This document shows, one piece after another, positions 8,432-21,432 of a stretch of 64,000 nucleotides of DNA (position 1 is the first letter of the stretch; every line of letters starts with the position of its first letter). Location: the NCBI RefSeq assembly GCF_900182695.1, contig NZ_FXTK01000001.1, positions 248,001 to 312,000 of the forward strand. The letters run 5' to 3'. This DNA is from Paracoccus laeviglucosivorans (lineage in GTDB: Bacteria; Pseudomonadota; Alphaproteobacteria; Rhodobacterales; Rhodobacteraceae). Made by a program: the position numbers and the translations under genes. The notes beneath the pieces were generated by a model. That model was not told the DNA's origin. It saw nothing but the letters and a program-made list of their open reading frames with translations, and did not search any database.

Positions 8432-9462
8432 TTCGGGATCAACGCCCAGTAATCCAGATCCAGCAGCACATCCGGCGCATATTTGCCCTCGGGCGTCAGC
8501 AGGGCGTGATCGCCCGCCGCGCCCTTATGCGCCACCAGCCGCAGCCGGATCGCGCCGATGCCGGGGGCGTCGGTATCGGCCTTGTCCAGCACCTCGGACC
8601 ATGCGCGGATCGTGTCGCCCGCGAAACAGGGATTGGCATGTGCGCCGCCGTTCAGGGCCACCATCATCTGCGCATTGGCCAGCCCGTTGAAGGACAGCGC
8701 ACGGGCCATGCTGATGACATGCCCGCCATAGATCAGCCGCCGCCCGTCTTCGCGGGCCGTCGCGTCGAAATGCACCTTGGCCGTGTTCTGCCACAGGCGG
8801 GTGGCCAGCATATGCTCGGCCTCTTCGACGGTGACGCCATCCACGTGGTCGATAACCTCGCCCACCTGATAGTCGTCCCAGGCGTGCGGCTCGCCCGCCA
8901 GCTCAAAGTCGTAATCGCTGAAATCCAGTTCCTCGGGGATGATCAGGTCGTCGGGATGGACGACGCGGGCAAGGTCCGGCACGACCGCTTCGGGCGCGGG
9001 GGCGTCGGGATCGGCCTTGCGCACCATGACCCAGCGGACATATTCCAGCACCGGCAGGTCCATCTGGTTCAACCCGCGCGTCCGCACCCAGACGACACCC
9101 GACTTGCCGTTCGAATTTTCCTTCAGCCCGATCACCTGCGATTCCGCGCGCAACGTGTCGCCGGGCCAGACGGGATGCAACCAGCGCCCCTCGGCATAGC
9201 CCAGATTGGCAATGGCATTCAGGCTGATATCCGGGACGGTCTTGCCGAAAACGGTGTGAAAGGCGATCAGATCGTCCATCGGACTGCCCTCAAGCCCGCA
9301 ATTCACCGCAAATTCATCCGAGGAATACAGCGCATGACGCGCCGGATACAGCGCGTGATACAGCGCCCGTTCCCCTTCTGCGACGGTGCGGGGGGTGGCG
9401 TGGCGGATCACCTGACCGATGCGGTAATCCTCGAAGAAACGTCCCGGATTTGTCTTGGTCAT
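8428..9462 (-). CDS. mch: Mesaconyl-CoA hydratase (MaoC-like)
   Basis: This 344-residue double-hotdog MaoC-type dehydratase resembles Rhodobacter mesaconyl-CoA hydratase. That enzyme converts mesaconyl-CoA (2-methylfumaryl-CoA) to beta-methylmalyl-CoA in the ethylmalonyl-CoA pathway. The N-terminal half has GRFFEDYRIGQVIRHATPRT and the second half has DYQVGEVIDHVDGVTV followed by RLIYGGHVISMARALSFNG. Length is close to the characterised enzyme. Overlaps with the DUF1737 gene upstream and the exported-protein gene downstream place it in one operon with mcl2, which acts later in the same pathway. Sequence and context agree. Confidence 0.88.
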   Translation of the reverse strand: MTKTNPGRFFEDYRIGQVIRHATPRTVAEGERALYHALYPARHALYSSDEFAVNCGLEGSPMDDLIAFHTVFGKTVPDISLNAIANLGYAEGRWLHPVWPGDTLRAESQVIGLKENSNGKSGVVWVRTRGLNQMDLPVLEYVRWVMVRKADPDAPAPEAVVPDLARVVHPDDLIIPEELDFSDYDFELAGEPHAWDDYQVGEVIDHVDGVTVEEAEHMLATRLWQNTAKVHFDATAREDGRRLIYGGHVISMARALSFNGLANAQMMVALNGGAHANPCFAGDTIRAWSEVLDKADTDAPGIGAIRLRLVAHKGAAGDHALLTPEGKYAPDVLLDLDYWALIPK

Positions 9463-9665
9463 TGCTGGCCCAGCTTCATGTCGGGGTGATATTCGGCCTC
9501 GATGTCCTTGGTCACCGCCTGCGCACAGCGCATCACCCCCTTGACCGGATCGAACGCGATCGAGGGCGCACCGTGCAATTCCCAGCCTTTGGACAGGGCA
9601 TTGCTGACCTTGTGGCAGAACTCGGATGTGTCATCCTCGGTCAGCAGGCGATAGATCTTGGGCAT
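9459..9665 (-). CDS. DUF1737 domain protein
   Basis: A 68-residue soluble protein starting MPKIYRLLTEDDTSEFCHKV, with SKGWELHGAPSIAFDP and a C-terminal RCAQAVTKDI, the pattern of the DUF1737 family. Such proteins are short, cytoplasmic and uncharacterised. The gene starts one base after the nnrU stop and overlaps the mch start by four bases, so it is translated as part of the mcl2-nnrU-mch operon. A role in acyl-CoA metabolism would be inferred from context only. Confidence 0.82.
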   Translation of the reverse strand: MPKIYRLLTEDDTSEFCHKVSNALSKGWELHGAPSIAFDPVKGVMRCAQAVTKDIEAEYHPDMKLGQQ

Positions 9666-9666
9666 G

Positions 9667-10215
9667 TCAGCCTCCGAATGGGTTATAGCCTAGCCATGTG
9701 TGGATCAGCCCGATCACCAGCATGACGATGACGGCCCCGACGACCGCCATGATTTCCTTGCGCGGCGGGAACGGACCGGCAGGCGGCGTCCAGCTTTGCG
9801 CGCGGCTCAGCACCGCCATCTCAAGCAGCGCCCAGACCAGCAGCCCGCCGAACAGGACGAAGCTGGGCAGATCGCCGTTCACGATCAGATGCGCCACGGC
9901 CCATAGCGATACCGCGGTCAGCTGCGGGTGGCGGATGTGCCGCGTGATCCGCGTCTTCATGCCATCGGCCGCGAACAGATACAGCGCGGCCAGCACCAGC
10001 AGATTGTTGATCCCCTTGAGCGGGGCGGACGCGCCCCACCAGTAAGGCCCGTCGCTGATGCGATAGCCGACGATCATCAGCAGGACCGAGACGATCAGCG
10101 CACCCGCGACCAGCCCACGGCCCTTTTTGCCCATATCGGCCCGCGCACCGGGTGCAAGCCGCTTGAAGAAATGCGCGCCCCACCACAGCGCGACCCCAAG
10201 GATAAGAAGCAACAT
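9667..10215 (-). CDS. nnrU: NnrU-family membrane protein
   Basis: A 182-residue membrane protein of the NnrU family, named for a Rhodobacter denitrification-linked gene and distantly related to methyltransferase-like isoprenylcysteine membrane proteins. Five or six transmembrane helices are visible, along with ITRHIRHPQLTAVSLWAVAHL and NGDLPSFVLFGG. I chose ATG 10215 (MLLLILGVALWWGAH) because AAGGGAA precedes it; a GTG at 10257, directly after the mcl2 stop, is possible. It sits between mcl2 and mch. Its link to the ethylmalonyl-CoA pathway is unclear. Confidence 0.85.
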   Translation of the reverse strand: MLLLILGVALWWGAHFFKRLAPGARADMGKKGRGLVAGALIVSVLLMIVGYRISDGPYWWGASAPLKGINNLLVLAALYLFAADGMKTRITRHIRHPQLTAVSLWAVAHLIVNGDLPSFVLFGGLLVWALLEMAVLSRAQSWTPPAGPFPPRKEIMAVVGAVIVMLVIGLIHTWLGYNPFGG

Positions 10216-10257
10216 CTGGCTGTTCCCTTGCTGGATGCGTTTGGCGACAGCCTGCAC

Positions 10258-11097
10258 CTAGCTGGCCAGCAGCGCAATCGCCTCGGCCTTGGCCAGCGTG
10301 GCGCGGGCGGTTTCGATATGCAGGTTTTCCACGATACGGCCATCGACCACGGCCACGCCCTTGCCCTGCGCCTTGGCTTCGGCAAAGGCATCGATCTGGC
10401 GGCGGGCCAGATCAAGCTCGCCCTCGGTCGGGGCAAAAACCTCGTTGGCGATGGCAAGTTGGGCTGGGTGGATCAGCGTCTTGCCGTCGAAGCCCATGTC
10501 GCGGCCCTGTTCGCATTCGGCGCGCAGCCCGTCCTCATCCTTGAAGGCGTTGAAGACCCCGTCCACGATCACCCGCCCATGCGCCCGCGCGGCCAGCAGA
10601 CAGGTTCCCAGGCCCGCCAGCAGCGGCAGGCGGTCGGCGCGGAAACGGGCGCCCAATTCCTTGGCCAGATCGTTCGTGCCCATGACCATGCCCTGCAAAC
10701 GCGGGTGGCGGGCGATTTCATGGGCGTTCAGCATCCCTTCGGCGGTTTCCATCATCGCCCAAAGCGGAGTGTCAGGCACCAGTTCCGCCGCGCGGTCAAG
10801 ATCGGTGGCCCGGCTGACCTTGGGCACCAGCACCGCATCCGCACCGCGCGCGAACGCACGGGCATCACCTTCGCCCCATTCGGTATCCAGCCCATTGATC
10901 CGCACGATACGCGCCCGGCTGCCGTAATCGGCCAGCAGCGCCGCCGCCAGAAGATCGCGCGCAGGTGCCTTTTCAGTAGGGGCCACCGCATCTTCCAGAT
11001 CAAAGATGATGGCATCGGCGGCCAGTGTCTGCGCCTTTTCCATCGCGCGTGCGTTAGCCGCGGGGATGTAAAGGACCGAGCGATAGGGCAACGTCAT
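10258..11097 (-). CDS. mcl2: (3S)-malyl-CoA thioesterase (CitE-like)
   Basis: A 279-residue CitE-like enzyme. In Rhodobacter, Mcl2 hydrolyses (3S)-malyl-CoA to malate and CoA, completing glyoxylate/acetyl-CoA condensation in acetate assimilation. Visible motifs are SVLYIPAANARAMEKA, IIFDLEDAVAPTEK (acidic metal ligand), RINGLDTEWG and MMETAEGMLNAHEI. GGAGG with a five-base gap fixes the ATG at 11097; the frame continues upstream without support. It is the first gene of an operon with nnrU, DUF1737 and mch. The alternative, a malyl-CoA/citramalyl-CoA lyase of the same fold, is usually longer, and context favours the thioesterase. Confidence 0.82.
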   Translation of the reverse strand: MTLPYRSVLYIPAANARAMEKAQTLAADAIIFDLEDAVAPTEKAPARDLLAAALLADYGSRARIVRINGLDTEWGEGDARAFARGADAVLVPKVSRATDLDRAAELVPDTPLWAMMETAEGMLNAHEIARHPRLQGMVMGTNDLAKELGARFRADRLPLLAGLGTCLLAARAHGRVIVDGVFNAFKDEDGLRAECEQGRDMGFDGKTLIHPAQLAIANEVFAPTEGELDLARRQIDAFAEAKAQGKGVAVVDGRIVENLHIETARATLAKAEAIALLAS

Positions 11098-11177
11098 AAT
11101 GCCTCCGGGTAATAATCTTGCGTGAAGCTGCCCCGGAACGATGCGAATCGCAAGCACTTCTTCGCTGCGGCGCAGCG

Positions 11178-11918
11178 TCAGACGGCAGTCCATATCAGTC
11201 GCAGCGATACCAGCAGCAATGACCAGGTAATGAATTTGTAAAAGAAATCCGCCGACATCCGCTTAAGCAGCCAAAGCCCGCAGATGACGCCAAGCACACC
11301 CGGAATCATCAGGACGGCGGCAACCGCCAGATTATGCAGCGAAAGCTGGCCCAGCATGGCATAGGGGATCAGCTTAACCGCATTGCAGATCGCGAAAAAG
11401 ATCGTGGTCGTTCCCGCGAAACTCAGCGGCTCAAGGCGCAAAGGCTGGGCATAGACCTGATAAGGCGGCGCGCCGGAATGGCTGACAAAGCTGGTATAGC
11501 CCGACAGCAGCCCCCAGAAACTGCCCGCCCGCATCGAGGGCTGGCGCGCAGGCCGCCCCTGCCCCGGACGAAAGATCGCGTTCAGAGCGAAGGCAAAGCC
11601 GATGACGCCCACGATCAACCCCACCGTCCGGTCATCGACCAGATGTGCGGTGGCCCAGCCCAGTCCGATTCCCGCCAGAGCTCCGGGCACGACGGTCGCC
11701 AGAACCTTGCGGTCGAAACTGCGCCGGAACGCGATCAGCCCGCCGACATCGGATGCGACATAAACGGGCAGCAGGATGCCCGCCGCCTGCACCGGCGACA
11801 TGACCAGCGACATCAGCGGAACCGAGATCACGCCGACCATCGCAAGGCCGCCTTTGGCCAGCCCGACCGCAAACGCGGCCACGAATGCCAGCACCCAACC
11901 CCAGACATCCAGTCCCAT
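11178..11918 (-). CDS. TauE/SafE-family membrane permease
   Basis: A 246-residue membrane protein of the TauE/SafE family, proposed exporters of sulfite, sulfoacetate or other organosulfur anions. About eight transmembrane helices form two repeats. The first has VGLAKGGLAMVGVISVPLM and the second has SGYTSFVSHSGAPPYQVYAQ, the family's Gly/Ser/His-rich loop. GGAGG precedes the ATG at 11918. It stands alone 80 bases upstream of mcl2 in the same orientation. The substrate cannot be read from sequence. Confidence 0.88.
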   Translation of the reverse strand: MGLDVWGWVLAFVAAFAVGLAKGGLAMVGVISVPLMSLVMSPVQAAGILLPVYVASDVGGLIAFRRSFDRKVLATVVPGALAGIGLGWATAHLVDDRTVGLIVGVIGFAFALNAIFRPGQGRPARQPSMRAGSFWGLLSGYTSFVSHSGAPPYQVYAQPLRLEPLSFAGTTTIFFAICNAVKLIPYAMLGQLSLHNLAVAAVLMIPGVLGVICGLWLLKRMSADFFYKFITWSLLLVSLRLIWTAV

Positions 11919-11977
11919 GCCATCCTCCGCGCTTTGCGCATGGCTAGGCGATGCCCGCCTTATGTGCAATCCGCAGG

Positions 11978-11991
11978 TGCTAACGCTAACC
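11978..11991 (-). promoter_or_regulatory. LacI-type box upstream of mdh (CceR/PckR-like)
   Basis: The minus strand reads GGTTAGCGTTAGCA. It matches a TGTTAGCGTTAACA palindrome at 12 of 14 positions, which I recall as similar to the CceR (Rhodobacter) / PckR (Sinorhizobium) LacI-family site. It lies about 110 bases before mdh and about 60 before the divergent TauE gene. A related box lies before sucC. Confidence 0.45.
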
Positions 11992-11994
11992 TGA

Positions 11995-13062
<1,068 letters not shown>

Positions 13063-13084
13063 TCGCCGGTTTCACAAGACATTG

Positions 13085-13112
13085 AAAACCCGCAGGGAGA
13101 CCTGCGGGTTTT
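13085..13112 (+). terminator. Rho-independent terminator of mdh
   Basis: A perfect 12-bp stem, AAAACCCGCAGG/CCTGCGGGTTTT, has a GAGA loop and ends in T residues. It lies 22 bases after the mdh stop. Confidence 0.92.
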
Positions 13113-13167
13113 TGCATTTCGGCCTGTCAATGGTCAGAATCGTCGCATGTCGCCCCAAGCCGCGCGA

Positions 13168-13181
13168 TGCTTGCGTTAACA
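13168..13181 (+). promoter_or_regulatory. LacI-type box upstream of sucC (CceR/PckR-like)
   Basis: TGCTTGCGTTAACA matches TGTTAGCGTTAACA at 12 of 14 positions, with the right half perfect. It lies 11 bases before the paired GTGATCAC sites, giving the sucC promoter two candidate regulatory elements. Confidence 0.45.
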
Positions 13182-13192
13182 GTTCGGGTTTT

Positions 13193-13221
13193 GTGATCAC
13201 AGCCAGAAATCCTGTGATCAC
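13193..13221. promoter_or_regulatory. Paired GTGATCAC palindromes upstream of sucC
   Basis: GTGATCAC occurs at 13193-13200 and 13214-13221 with a 13-base spacer, the same spacing as before sdhC. The distance from the second site to the sucC ATG is about 106 bases. The spacer bases themselves differ between the two loci, so the conservation is of sites and spacing. Confidence 0.6.
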
Positions 13222-13327
13222 GAACTTCGAAATCTACCCCGTTTTACCGCACGTTCACGTCATAATGCTTTGGTGGTGGTGCCGGATATGCCAAAAGCCC
13301 GGCAACCGATAATTGCGGGGAAGAACC

Positions 13328-14521
13328 ATGAACATCCATGAATACCAGGCCAAGGCGCTGCTGCGTCAATACGGCGCTCCGGTCTCGGACGGTCGTGTGG
13401 TCATCAAGGCCGACGAAGCCAAAGCCGCCGCAGGCGAGCTGGACGGACCGCTTTGGGTCGTCAAAGCCCAGATCCACGCCGGTGGCCGTGGCAAAGGCCA
13501 CTTCAAGGAAGCGGCAGCCGGTGAAAAAGGCGGCGTCCGCCTTGCAAAATCGGTCACCGAGGCCGAGGAACTGACCCGTCAGATGCTGGGCCGCACGCTG
13601 GTCACGCACCAGACCGGCGAAGCTGGCAAGCAGGTCAACCGCATCTACATCGAAGACGGTTCGGACATCGAGCGTGAGCTTTATCTGGCTCTGCTGGTCG
13701 ACCGTCAGACCTCGCGCGTGTCCTTCGTCGCTTCGACCGAAGGCGGCATGGACATCGAGGAAGTCGCCGAACACACTCCGGAAAAAATCGTCAGCTTCAG
13801 CGTCGATCCCGCCTCGGGCCTGTCGGATTTCCACGGCCGCCGCGTAGCCTTTGCTCTGGGTCTGAGCGGCGCTCAGGTCAAGCAATGCGTGGCGCTGGTG
13901 AAAAACCTGTATCGCATGTTCATCGAAAAAGACATGGAGATGCTGGAGATCAACCCGCTGATCGTCACCGACAAGGGCGATCTGAAATGCCTCGACGCCA
14001 AGATGGGCTTCGACAATAACGCGCTTTATCGTCAGGCCGACATCATGGCCCTGCGCGATGAAACCGAAGAAGACCCCAAAGAGCTGGCCGCGTCCAAGTT
14101 CGACCTGAACTACATCGCGCTGGACGGCGAAATCGGCTGCATGGTCAACGGCGCAGGTCTGGCGATGGCCACCATGGACATCATCAAGCTGTTCGGCGCC
14201 GAGCCCGCGAACTTCTTGGACGTCGGCGGTGGCGCGACGAAGGAAAAAGTGACCGAGGCGTTCAAGATCATTACCTCGGACCCGAACGTCAAAGGCATCC
14301 TGGTCAACATCTTCGGCGGCATCATGCGCTGCGACATCATCGCGGAAGGCATCATCGCCGCCGTGAAGGAAGTCGGCCTGCAGGTTCCGCTGGTCGTGCG
14401 TCTTGAAGGCACCAACGTCGAACTGGGCAAAGAGATCATCGCAGGTTCCGGCCTGAACGTGATCGCCGCCGACGACCTGTCGGACGCAGCCGCGAAGATC
14501 GTGAAAGCGGTCAAGGGCTGA
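13328..14521 (+). CDS. sucC: Succinyl-CoA synthetase, ADP-forming, beta subunit
   Basis: SucC, 397 residues, is the nucleotide- and succinate-binding beta subunit of succinyl-CoA synthetase. The N-terminal [19 protein letters not shown] and the ATP-grasp segment [14 protein letters not shown] are typical. [13 protein letters not shown] and [17 protein letters not shown] form the C-terminal CoA-ligase-like domain. The start at 13328 follows GGGGAAG; five upstream in-frame codons are unlikely to be used. Its stop overlaps the next gene (TGATG). Upstream lies a rich regulatory region after the mdh terminator. Confidence 0.98.
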   Translation: MNIHEYQAKALLRQYGAPVSDGRVVIKADEAKAAAGELDGPLWVVKAQIHAGGRGKGHFKEAAAGEKGGVRLAKSVTEAEELTRQMLGRTLVTHQTGEAGKQVNRIYIEDGSDIERELYLALLVDRQTSRVSFVASTEGGMDIEEVAEHTPEKIVSFSVDPASGLSDFHGRRVAFALGLSGAQVKQCVALVKNLYRMFIEKDMEMLEINPLIVTDKGDLKCLDAKMGFDNNALYRQADIMALRDETEEDPKELAASKFDLNYIALDGEIGCMVNGAGLAMATMDIIKLFGAEPANFLDVGGGATKEKVTEAFKIITSDPNVKGILVNIFGGIMRCDIIAEGIIAAVKEVGLQVPLVVRLEGTNVELGKEIIAGSGLNVIAADDLSDAAAKIVKAVKG

Positions 14522-15009
14522 TGAAGCACGCCGTCCTTGCCTTCGGACTTGGGATCGCCACCGCCTCAGTTGCGGTGGCCGCCGATCCTGCAGTCTTGGC
14601 CGAAGGGGCCAAAGCTGTGGCGATCTGCGCCGAAAACATGCCCGATATCCGCAAGACAAAGGCCGCGTTGAACGACGCTGGTTTTCGTCTGGATGAAAGC
14701 GACGGACGGCTACACGCTTATACACGAAAGGGCGCGCGGATCGTCGTTGGCATTACAACGCCATCGGCCCGCAAGCCTGCCTGCATGACCGTGGTCAGCA
14801 AGATGACCCCGACCGAAGCGCAGATGCTTATGCAACCCTGGATCAAGGCCAGCCATGCGCAGCCGATCAAGGCCCTGAGCAAGGATCACAGCTTCAGCCA
14901 TGTCGGGTCGTTCAAGGGCGGCCCTGTCGTCATAAGCGTCGTCAACCATGCCGAATTGAAAATTGTCCGTGGCGCGGCGGTCATCGCCGTAGGCCTGAAC
15001 AATCAATAG
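14521..15009 (+). CDS. Exported hypothetical protein between sucC and sucD
   Basis: A 162-residue protein with a clear signal peptide ending near VAVAADPA, so it is predicted to be periplasmic. The mature domain contains two Cys (VAICAENM and KPACMTVV) and ends in a strand-rich part, [20 protein letters not shown]. It starts on the last base of the sucC stop and precedes sucD by 13 bases, so it is embedded in the sucCD operon. I do not recognise the family. An envelope protein placed between two subunits of a cytoplasmic enzyme is unusual. Confidence 0.78.
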   Translation: MKHAVLAFGLGIATASVAVAADPAVLAEGAKAVAICAENMPDIRKTKAALNDAGFRLDESDGRLHAYTRKGARIVVGITTPSARKPACMTVVSKMTPTEAQMLMQPWIKASHAQPIKALSKDHSFSHVGSFKGGPVVISVVNHAELKIVRGAAVIAVGLNNQ

Positions 15010-15022
15010 TTAGGAGCGCCTC

Positions 15023-15907
15023 ATGGCCGTTCTCGTCAACAAAGACACCAAAGTCATCTGCCAAGGGATCACCGGATCGCAAGGCACCTTCCACACCGAA
15101 CAGGCGATCGCCTATGGCACCAAGATGGTCGGCGGCGTGACCCCCGGCAAAGGCGGTTCCGAGCATCTGGGCCTGCCGGTCTATAACTCGGTCCACGAAG
15201 CCGTGGCCAAGACCGGCGCGAATGCGACCGCGATCTATGTGCCGCCGCCCTTCGCCGCGGACTCGATCCTGGAAGCCATCGACGCGCAGATCCCGCTGAT
15301 CGTCGCGATCACCGAAGGCATCCCGGTTCTGGACATGATGCGCGTGAAACGTGCGCTGCAAGGTTCGAACTCGTTGCTGATCGGGCCGAACTGCCCCGGC
15401 ATCATGACGCCGGACGAATGCAAGATCGGCATCATGCCGGGCAGCATCTTCCGTCGCGGTTCGGTGGGCGTCGTCTCGCGTTCGGGCACGCTGACCTATG
15501 AAGCCGTGAAACAGACCTCGGACGTGGGTCTGGGCCAGTCCAGCGCGGTCGGCATCGGTGGCGACCCGATCAAGGGCATGGAGCATATCGACGTGCTGCG
15601 CATGTTCCTGGACGACCCGGAAACCGAATCGATCATCATGATCGGTGAAATCGGTGGCTCGGCCGAAGAAGAAGCCGCCGAATTCCTGGCCGAACAGAAG
15701 CGCAAGGGCCGCTGGAAACCGACCGCCGGTTTCATCGCGGGCCGCACCGCGCCGAAAGGCCGTCGCATGGGTCACGCAGGCGCGATCGTCGCTGGCGGCA
15801 AGGGTGATGCGGAATCGAAGATCGAAGCCATGAAATCGGCCGGGATCATCGTCGCAGACAGCCCCGCCGGTCTGGGCGAAGCCGTGCTGAAAGCCATCGG
15901 CAAGTAA
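15023..15907 (+). CDS. sucD: Succinyl-CoA synthetase, ADP-forming, alpha subunit
   Basis: SucD, 294 residues, is the alpha subunit that binds CoA and carries the phosphohistidine intermediate. [17 protein letters not shown] is the CoA-binding loop, [13 protein letters not shown] is the phosphate-binding region, and [14 protein letters not shown] contains the catalytic His. TAGGAGCG precedes the ATG. It completes the sucC/exported protein/sucD transcript, which may read on toward sucA through a hairpin region. Confidence 0.98.
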   Translation: MAVLVNKDTKVICQGITGSQGTFHTEQAIAYGTKMVGGVTPGKGGSEHLGLPVYNSVHEAVAKTGANATAIYVPPPFAADSILEAIDAQIPLIVAITEGIPVLDMMRVKRALQGSNSLLIGPNCPGIMTPDECKIGIMPGSIFRRGSVGVVSRSGTLTYEAVKQTSDVGLGQSSAVGIGGDPIKGMEHIDVLRMFLDDPETESIIMIGEIGGSAEEEAAEFLAEQKRKGRWKPTAGFIAGRTAPKGRRMGHAGAIVAGGKGDAESKIEAMKSAGIIVADSPAGLGEAVLKAIGK

Positions 15908-15929
15908 CGTCTTCGTAGGACTTTTGACT

Positions 15930-15967
15930 TAGGCGTAGTCCCCGCCTACCTTTATGGGGGCTACGCC
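15930..15967 (+). other. Competing hairpins downstream of sucD
   Basis: GGCGTAGTCCCC (15932-15943) pairs with GGGGGCTACGCC (15956-15967) through twelve pairs, one of them a wobble. A shorter alternative stem, TAGGCG/CGCCTA (15930-15935 with 15943-15948), uses the same bases and cannot coexist with it. No T-run follows. It may be an attenuator-like or processing element between sucCD and sucAB. Confidence 0.5.
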
Positions 15968-16052
15968 ATGACCGCCGCAGGTGGATGAATTGGACCGCAA
16001 CGCGATCAGTGCCAGAATGCCTCGCGCCCCGAAAACGGGTCAGGTAGCGCGC

Positions 16053-16409
16053 ATGTCCTGCCGGGTGCCGCGCCATGCGCCGCTTTTTGCAGTGCTTGTG
16101 GCTGTTGCTTTGGTCAGTGCCTGCAGCCGTGGCCCGACCGAAGACATCCTGCCCGGCGGCGTGCCCGCCAAGACCAATCTTCACCAAAGCACGGGCCTGC
16201 CGCCGGAATCGGTGCGCACGGTCAACCGCAACGACGCGGGCTGGCGGCTGATCTACCGCCCCAACAACGCACCGTCGGGGGCCGAACAGCAGGCCGCGCG
16301 CGCGCTGTGCGGTCTGGAACGCCGGACGGTCGCGCAGATCGTGCGGCTGCCGCTGGATGCACCCCATGACGATCCGGGTGCGGCCAAGATCGATGTCATC
16401 TGCGCATGA
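16053..16409 (+). CDS. Small lipoprotein between sucD and sucA
   Basis: A predicted lipoprotein with signal peptide FAVLVAVALVSAC and a mature Cys in ARALCGLERR. From ATG 16053 it has 118 residues; the open frame begins at 15981 and an intermediate ATG lies at 16017, and none has a strong ribosome binding site. Signal-peptide geometry favours 16053. It lies between sucD and sucA in the same direction. A C-terminal Cys near PGAAKIDVICA could form a disulfide with Cys in ARALC. No function is recognised. Confidence 0.68.
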   Translation: MSCRVPRHAPLFAVLVAVALVSACSRGPTEDILPGGVPAKTNLHQSTGLPPESVRTVNRNDAGWRLIYRPNNAPSGAEQQAARALCGLERRTVAQIVRLPLDAPHDDPGAAKIDVICA

Positions 16410-16530
16410 GAACGCATCACGCCATGCCCCATCATGCACAGCCCGCCGACCCGCAGAGCGCGCAACACCGTGCCGCTTCGCAATTTCCCCAGCCGCCTGA
16501 GCGTGACGGCAAGCAACTGGACGATCAAAG

Positions 16531-19497
<2,967 letters not shown>

Positions 19498-19498
19498 C

Positions 19499-21019
19499 AT
19501 GGCCGTTGAAGTCCGCGTCCCCACGCTAGGGGAATCCGTCTCCGAAGCGACCGTCGCCACCTGGTTCAAGAAACCGGGTGACACGGTCGCGGTGGATGAA
19601 ATGCTGTGCGAACTGGAAACGGACAAGGTGACTGTCGAAGTGCCGTCACCCGTCGCCGGTAAGCTGGCCGAGATCGTCGCGTCGGAAGGCGAGACCGTTA
19701 CGCCGAACGCCCTGCTTGCCCAGATCGCCGAACAGGGGGATGCAGGCCCCGAGGAAATGTTGCCCAAGGCAGAGACGGGCGCCAAGCCCCAGGAAGGACA
19801 GAAAAATATGAGCGGAAAATCCGTGGACGTCATGGTGCCCACCCTGGGCGAAAGCGTTACCGAAGCCACCGTCGCCACCTGGTTCAAGAAGGTCGGCGAC
19901 ACCGTGCAACAGGATGAAATGCTGTGCGAGCTTGAGACCGACAAGGTTTCGGTCGAAGTGCCCGCACCCGCTTCGGGCGTTCTGGCCGAGATTCTGGCCG
20001 ATGAAGGCGCGACGGTCGATGCGACCGCCAAGCTGGCCGTGATCACCGAAGGCGCTGCCGGTGCAGCCGCCCCGGCCAAAGCCGCGCCCAAGGCCGAAGC
20101 CGCGCCCGCACCTGCCGCAGCCCCGGCAGGCAAGGATGTCGAAGATGCACCCTCGGCCAAGAAAGCCATGGCCGAAGCTGGCATCTCGCGCGATGCCGTC
20201 ACCGGCACGGGCCGCGACGGTCGCGTGATGAAGGAAGACGTGGCCCGCGCTGCATCGGCCCCGTCCGCAGCGCCCGCCCCGGCAGCCGCGCCCCGCGCGC
20301 CGTCGTCCGCCGACGATGCCGCCCGCGAAGAGCGCGTGAAGATGACCCGCCTGCGCGCGACCATCGCCCGCCGCCTGAAGGATGCGCAGAACACCGCCGC
20401 CATGCTGACCACCTATAACGAGGTGGACATGTCGGGCGTCATGGGCCTGCGCAACACCTACAAGGACCAGTTCGAGAAGAAGCATAAGGTCAAGCTGGGC
20501 TTCATGTCCTTCTTCGTCAAAGCCTGCTGCCACGCTTTGAAAGAAGTGCCCGAAGTCAACGCCGAGATCGACGGCGGCGACGTGGTGTATAAACACTTTG
20601 TCCACATGGGCGTTGCTGTCGGCACGCCGAATGGTCTGGTTGTTCCGGTCGTGCGCAATGCCGATCAGAAATCCTTTGCTCAGATCGAAAAAGAGATCGC
20701 GGAACTGGGCACCAAGGGCCGCGACGGCAAGCTGACCATGGCGGAAATGCAGGGCGGCACCTTCACCATCTCGAATGGTGGCGTCTATGGCTCGCTGATG
20801 TCGTCGCCGATCCTGAACCCGCCGCAATCGGGCATTCTGGGGATGCACAAGATCCAGGACCGTCCGGTCGTCGTGGACGGTCAGATCGTCATCCGCCCGA
20901 TGATGTATCTGGCGCTGAGCTATGACCACCGCATCGTCGACGGCAAAGGCGCCGTGACCTTCCTCGTGCGCGTCAAGGAAGCACTGGAAGATCCGCGCCG
21001 CCTGCTGATGGATCTGTGA
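19499..21019 (+). CDS. sucB: Dihydrolipoamide succinyltransferase E2 with two lipoyl domains
   Basis: SucB, 506 residues, is the E2 core of 2-oxoglutarate dehydrogenase. It has two lipoyl domains with lipoyl-lysine motifs [14 protein letters not shown] (about residue 43) and [14 protein letters not shown] (about 146). A peripheral-subunit-binding domain ([20 protein letters not shown]) and the catalytic domain ending [15 protein letters not shown] follow. Most E2o proteins have one lipoyl domain and about 400 residues. An in-frame ATG at 19808, preceded by AGGAAGGA, could start a 403-residue one-lipoyl form. sucA lies one base upstream. Confidence 0.96.
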   Translation: MAVEVRVPTLGESVSEATVATWFKKPGDTVAVDEMLCELETDKVTVEVPSPVAGKLAEIVASEGETVTPNALLAQIAEQGDAGPEEMLPKAETGAKPQEGQKNMSGKSVDVMVPTLGESVTEATVATWFKKVGDTVQQDEMLCELETDKVSVEVPAPASGVLAEILADEGATVDATAKLAVITEGAAGAAAPAKAAPKAEAAPAPAAAPAGKDVEDAPSAKKAMAEAGISRDAVTGTGRDGRVMKEDVARAASAPSAAPAPAAAPRAPSSADDAAREERVKMTRLRATIARRLKDAQNTAAMLTTYNEVDMSGVMGLRNTYKDQFEKKHKVKLGFMSFFVKACCHALKEVPEVNAEIDGGDVVYKHFVHMGVAVGTPNGLVVPVVRNADQKSFAQIEKEIAELGTKGRDGKLTMAEMQGGTFTISNGGVYGSLMSSPILNPPQSGILGMHKIQDRPVVVDGQIVIRPMMYLALSYDHRIVDGKGAVTFLVRVKEALEDPRRLLMDL

Positions 21020-21033
21020 TCTTTTGATCGCTT

Positions 21034-21065
21034 GACCGGGGGCGCGCTTTGCCCCGTCCCCGGTC
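21034..21065 (+). other. Hairpin after sucB
   Basis: GACCGGGG and CCCCGGTC (21034-21041, 21058-21065) form a perfect 8-bp stem 14 bases after sucB. No T-run follows, so it may be a processing or mRNA-stabilising structure rather than a terminator. Confidence 0.4.
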
Positions 21066-21174
21066 GTCCCCCTTGGGGCACGCAACTCTTTCGGGTCTCC
21101 TTCGGTTGAACCGGACAGGCCGCATTGCCGCTTTTGTCGCCGCAAGCCCGGCCTGACACAAAAGGAGTGAAGCC

Positions 21175-21432
21175 ATGACCCAGATGATCGCACATTATCG
21201 CATCAGCGATTTTTCCCGCTTCAAGACCCAGTTCGACGCCGATTCCGAAGATCGCGGCAATAACGGTCTGTCACTGCTGCAATTGTGGCGCGAAGGCGAT
21301 GGCAGCGCATGGGCGCTGTATCAGGTGGGCGATGCGTCCAAGGCACAGGACTATCTTGGCAAGGCCGCGACCGTGTTCAACACGCAGGCCGGTGTCAGCG
21401 AAGCCGAATTCCATCTGGTCGAGACCGCCTGA
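21175..21432 (+). CDS. Small uncharacterised protein upstream of the MAPEG gene
   Basis: An 85-residue soluble protein beginning MTQMIAHYRISDFSRFKTQF. The pattern DFSRFKTQFDADSEDRG, then LLQLWREGDG and a final VSEAEFHLVETA, resembles small ferredoxin-like alpha/beta proteins of the ABM type, but I cannot assign a family with confidence. AAAGGAG six to seven bases before the ATG is a strong ribosome binding site. The stop overlaps the MAPEG gene start. It lies within the sucAB-lpd segment. Confidence 0.75.
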   Translation: MTQMIAHYRISDFSRFKTQFDADSEDRGNNGLSLLQLWREGDGSAWALYQVGDASKAQDYLGKAATVFNTQAGVSEAEFHLVETA

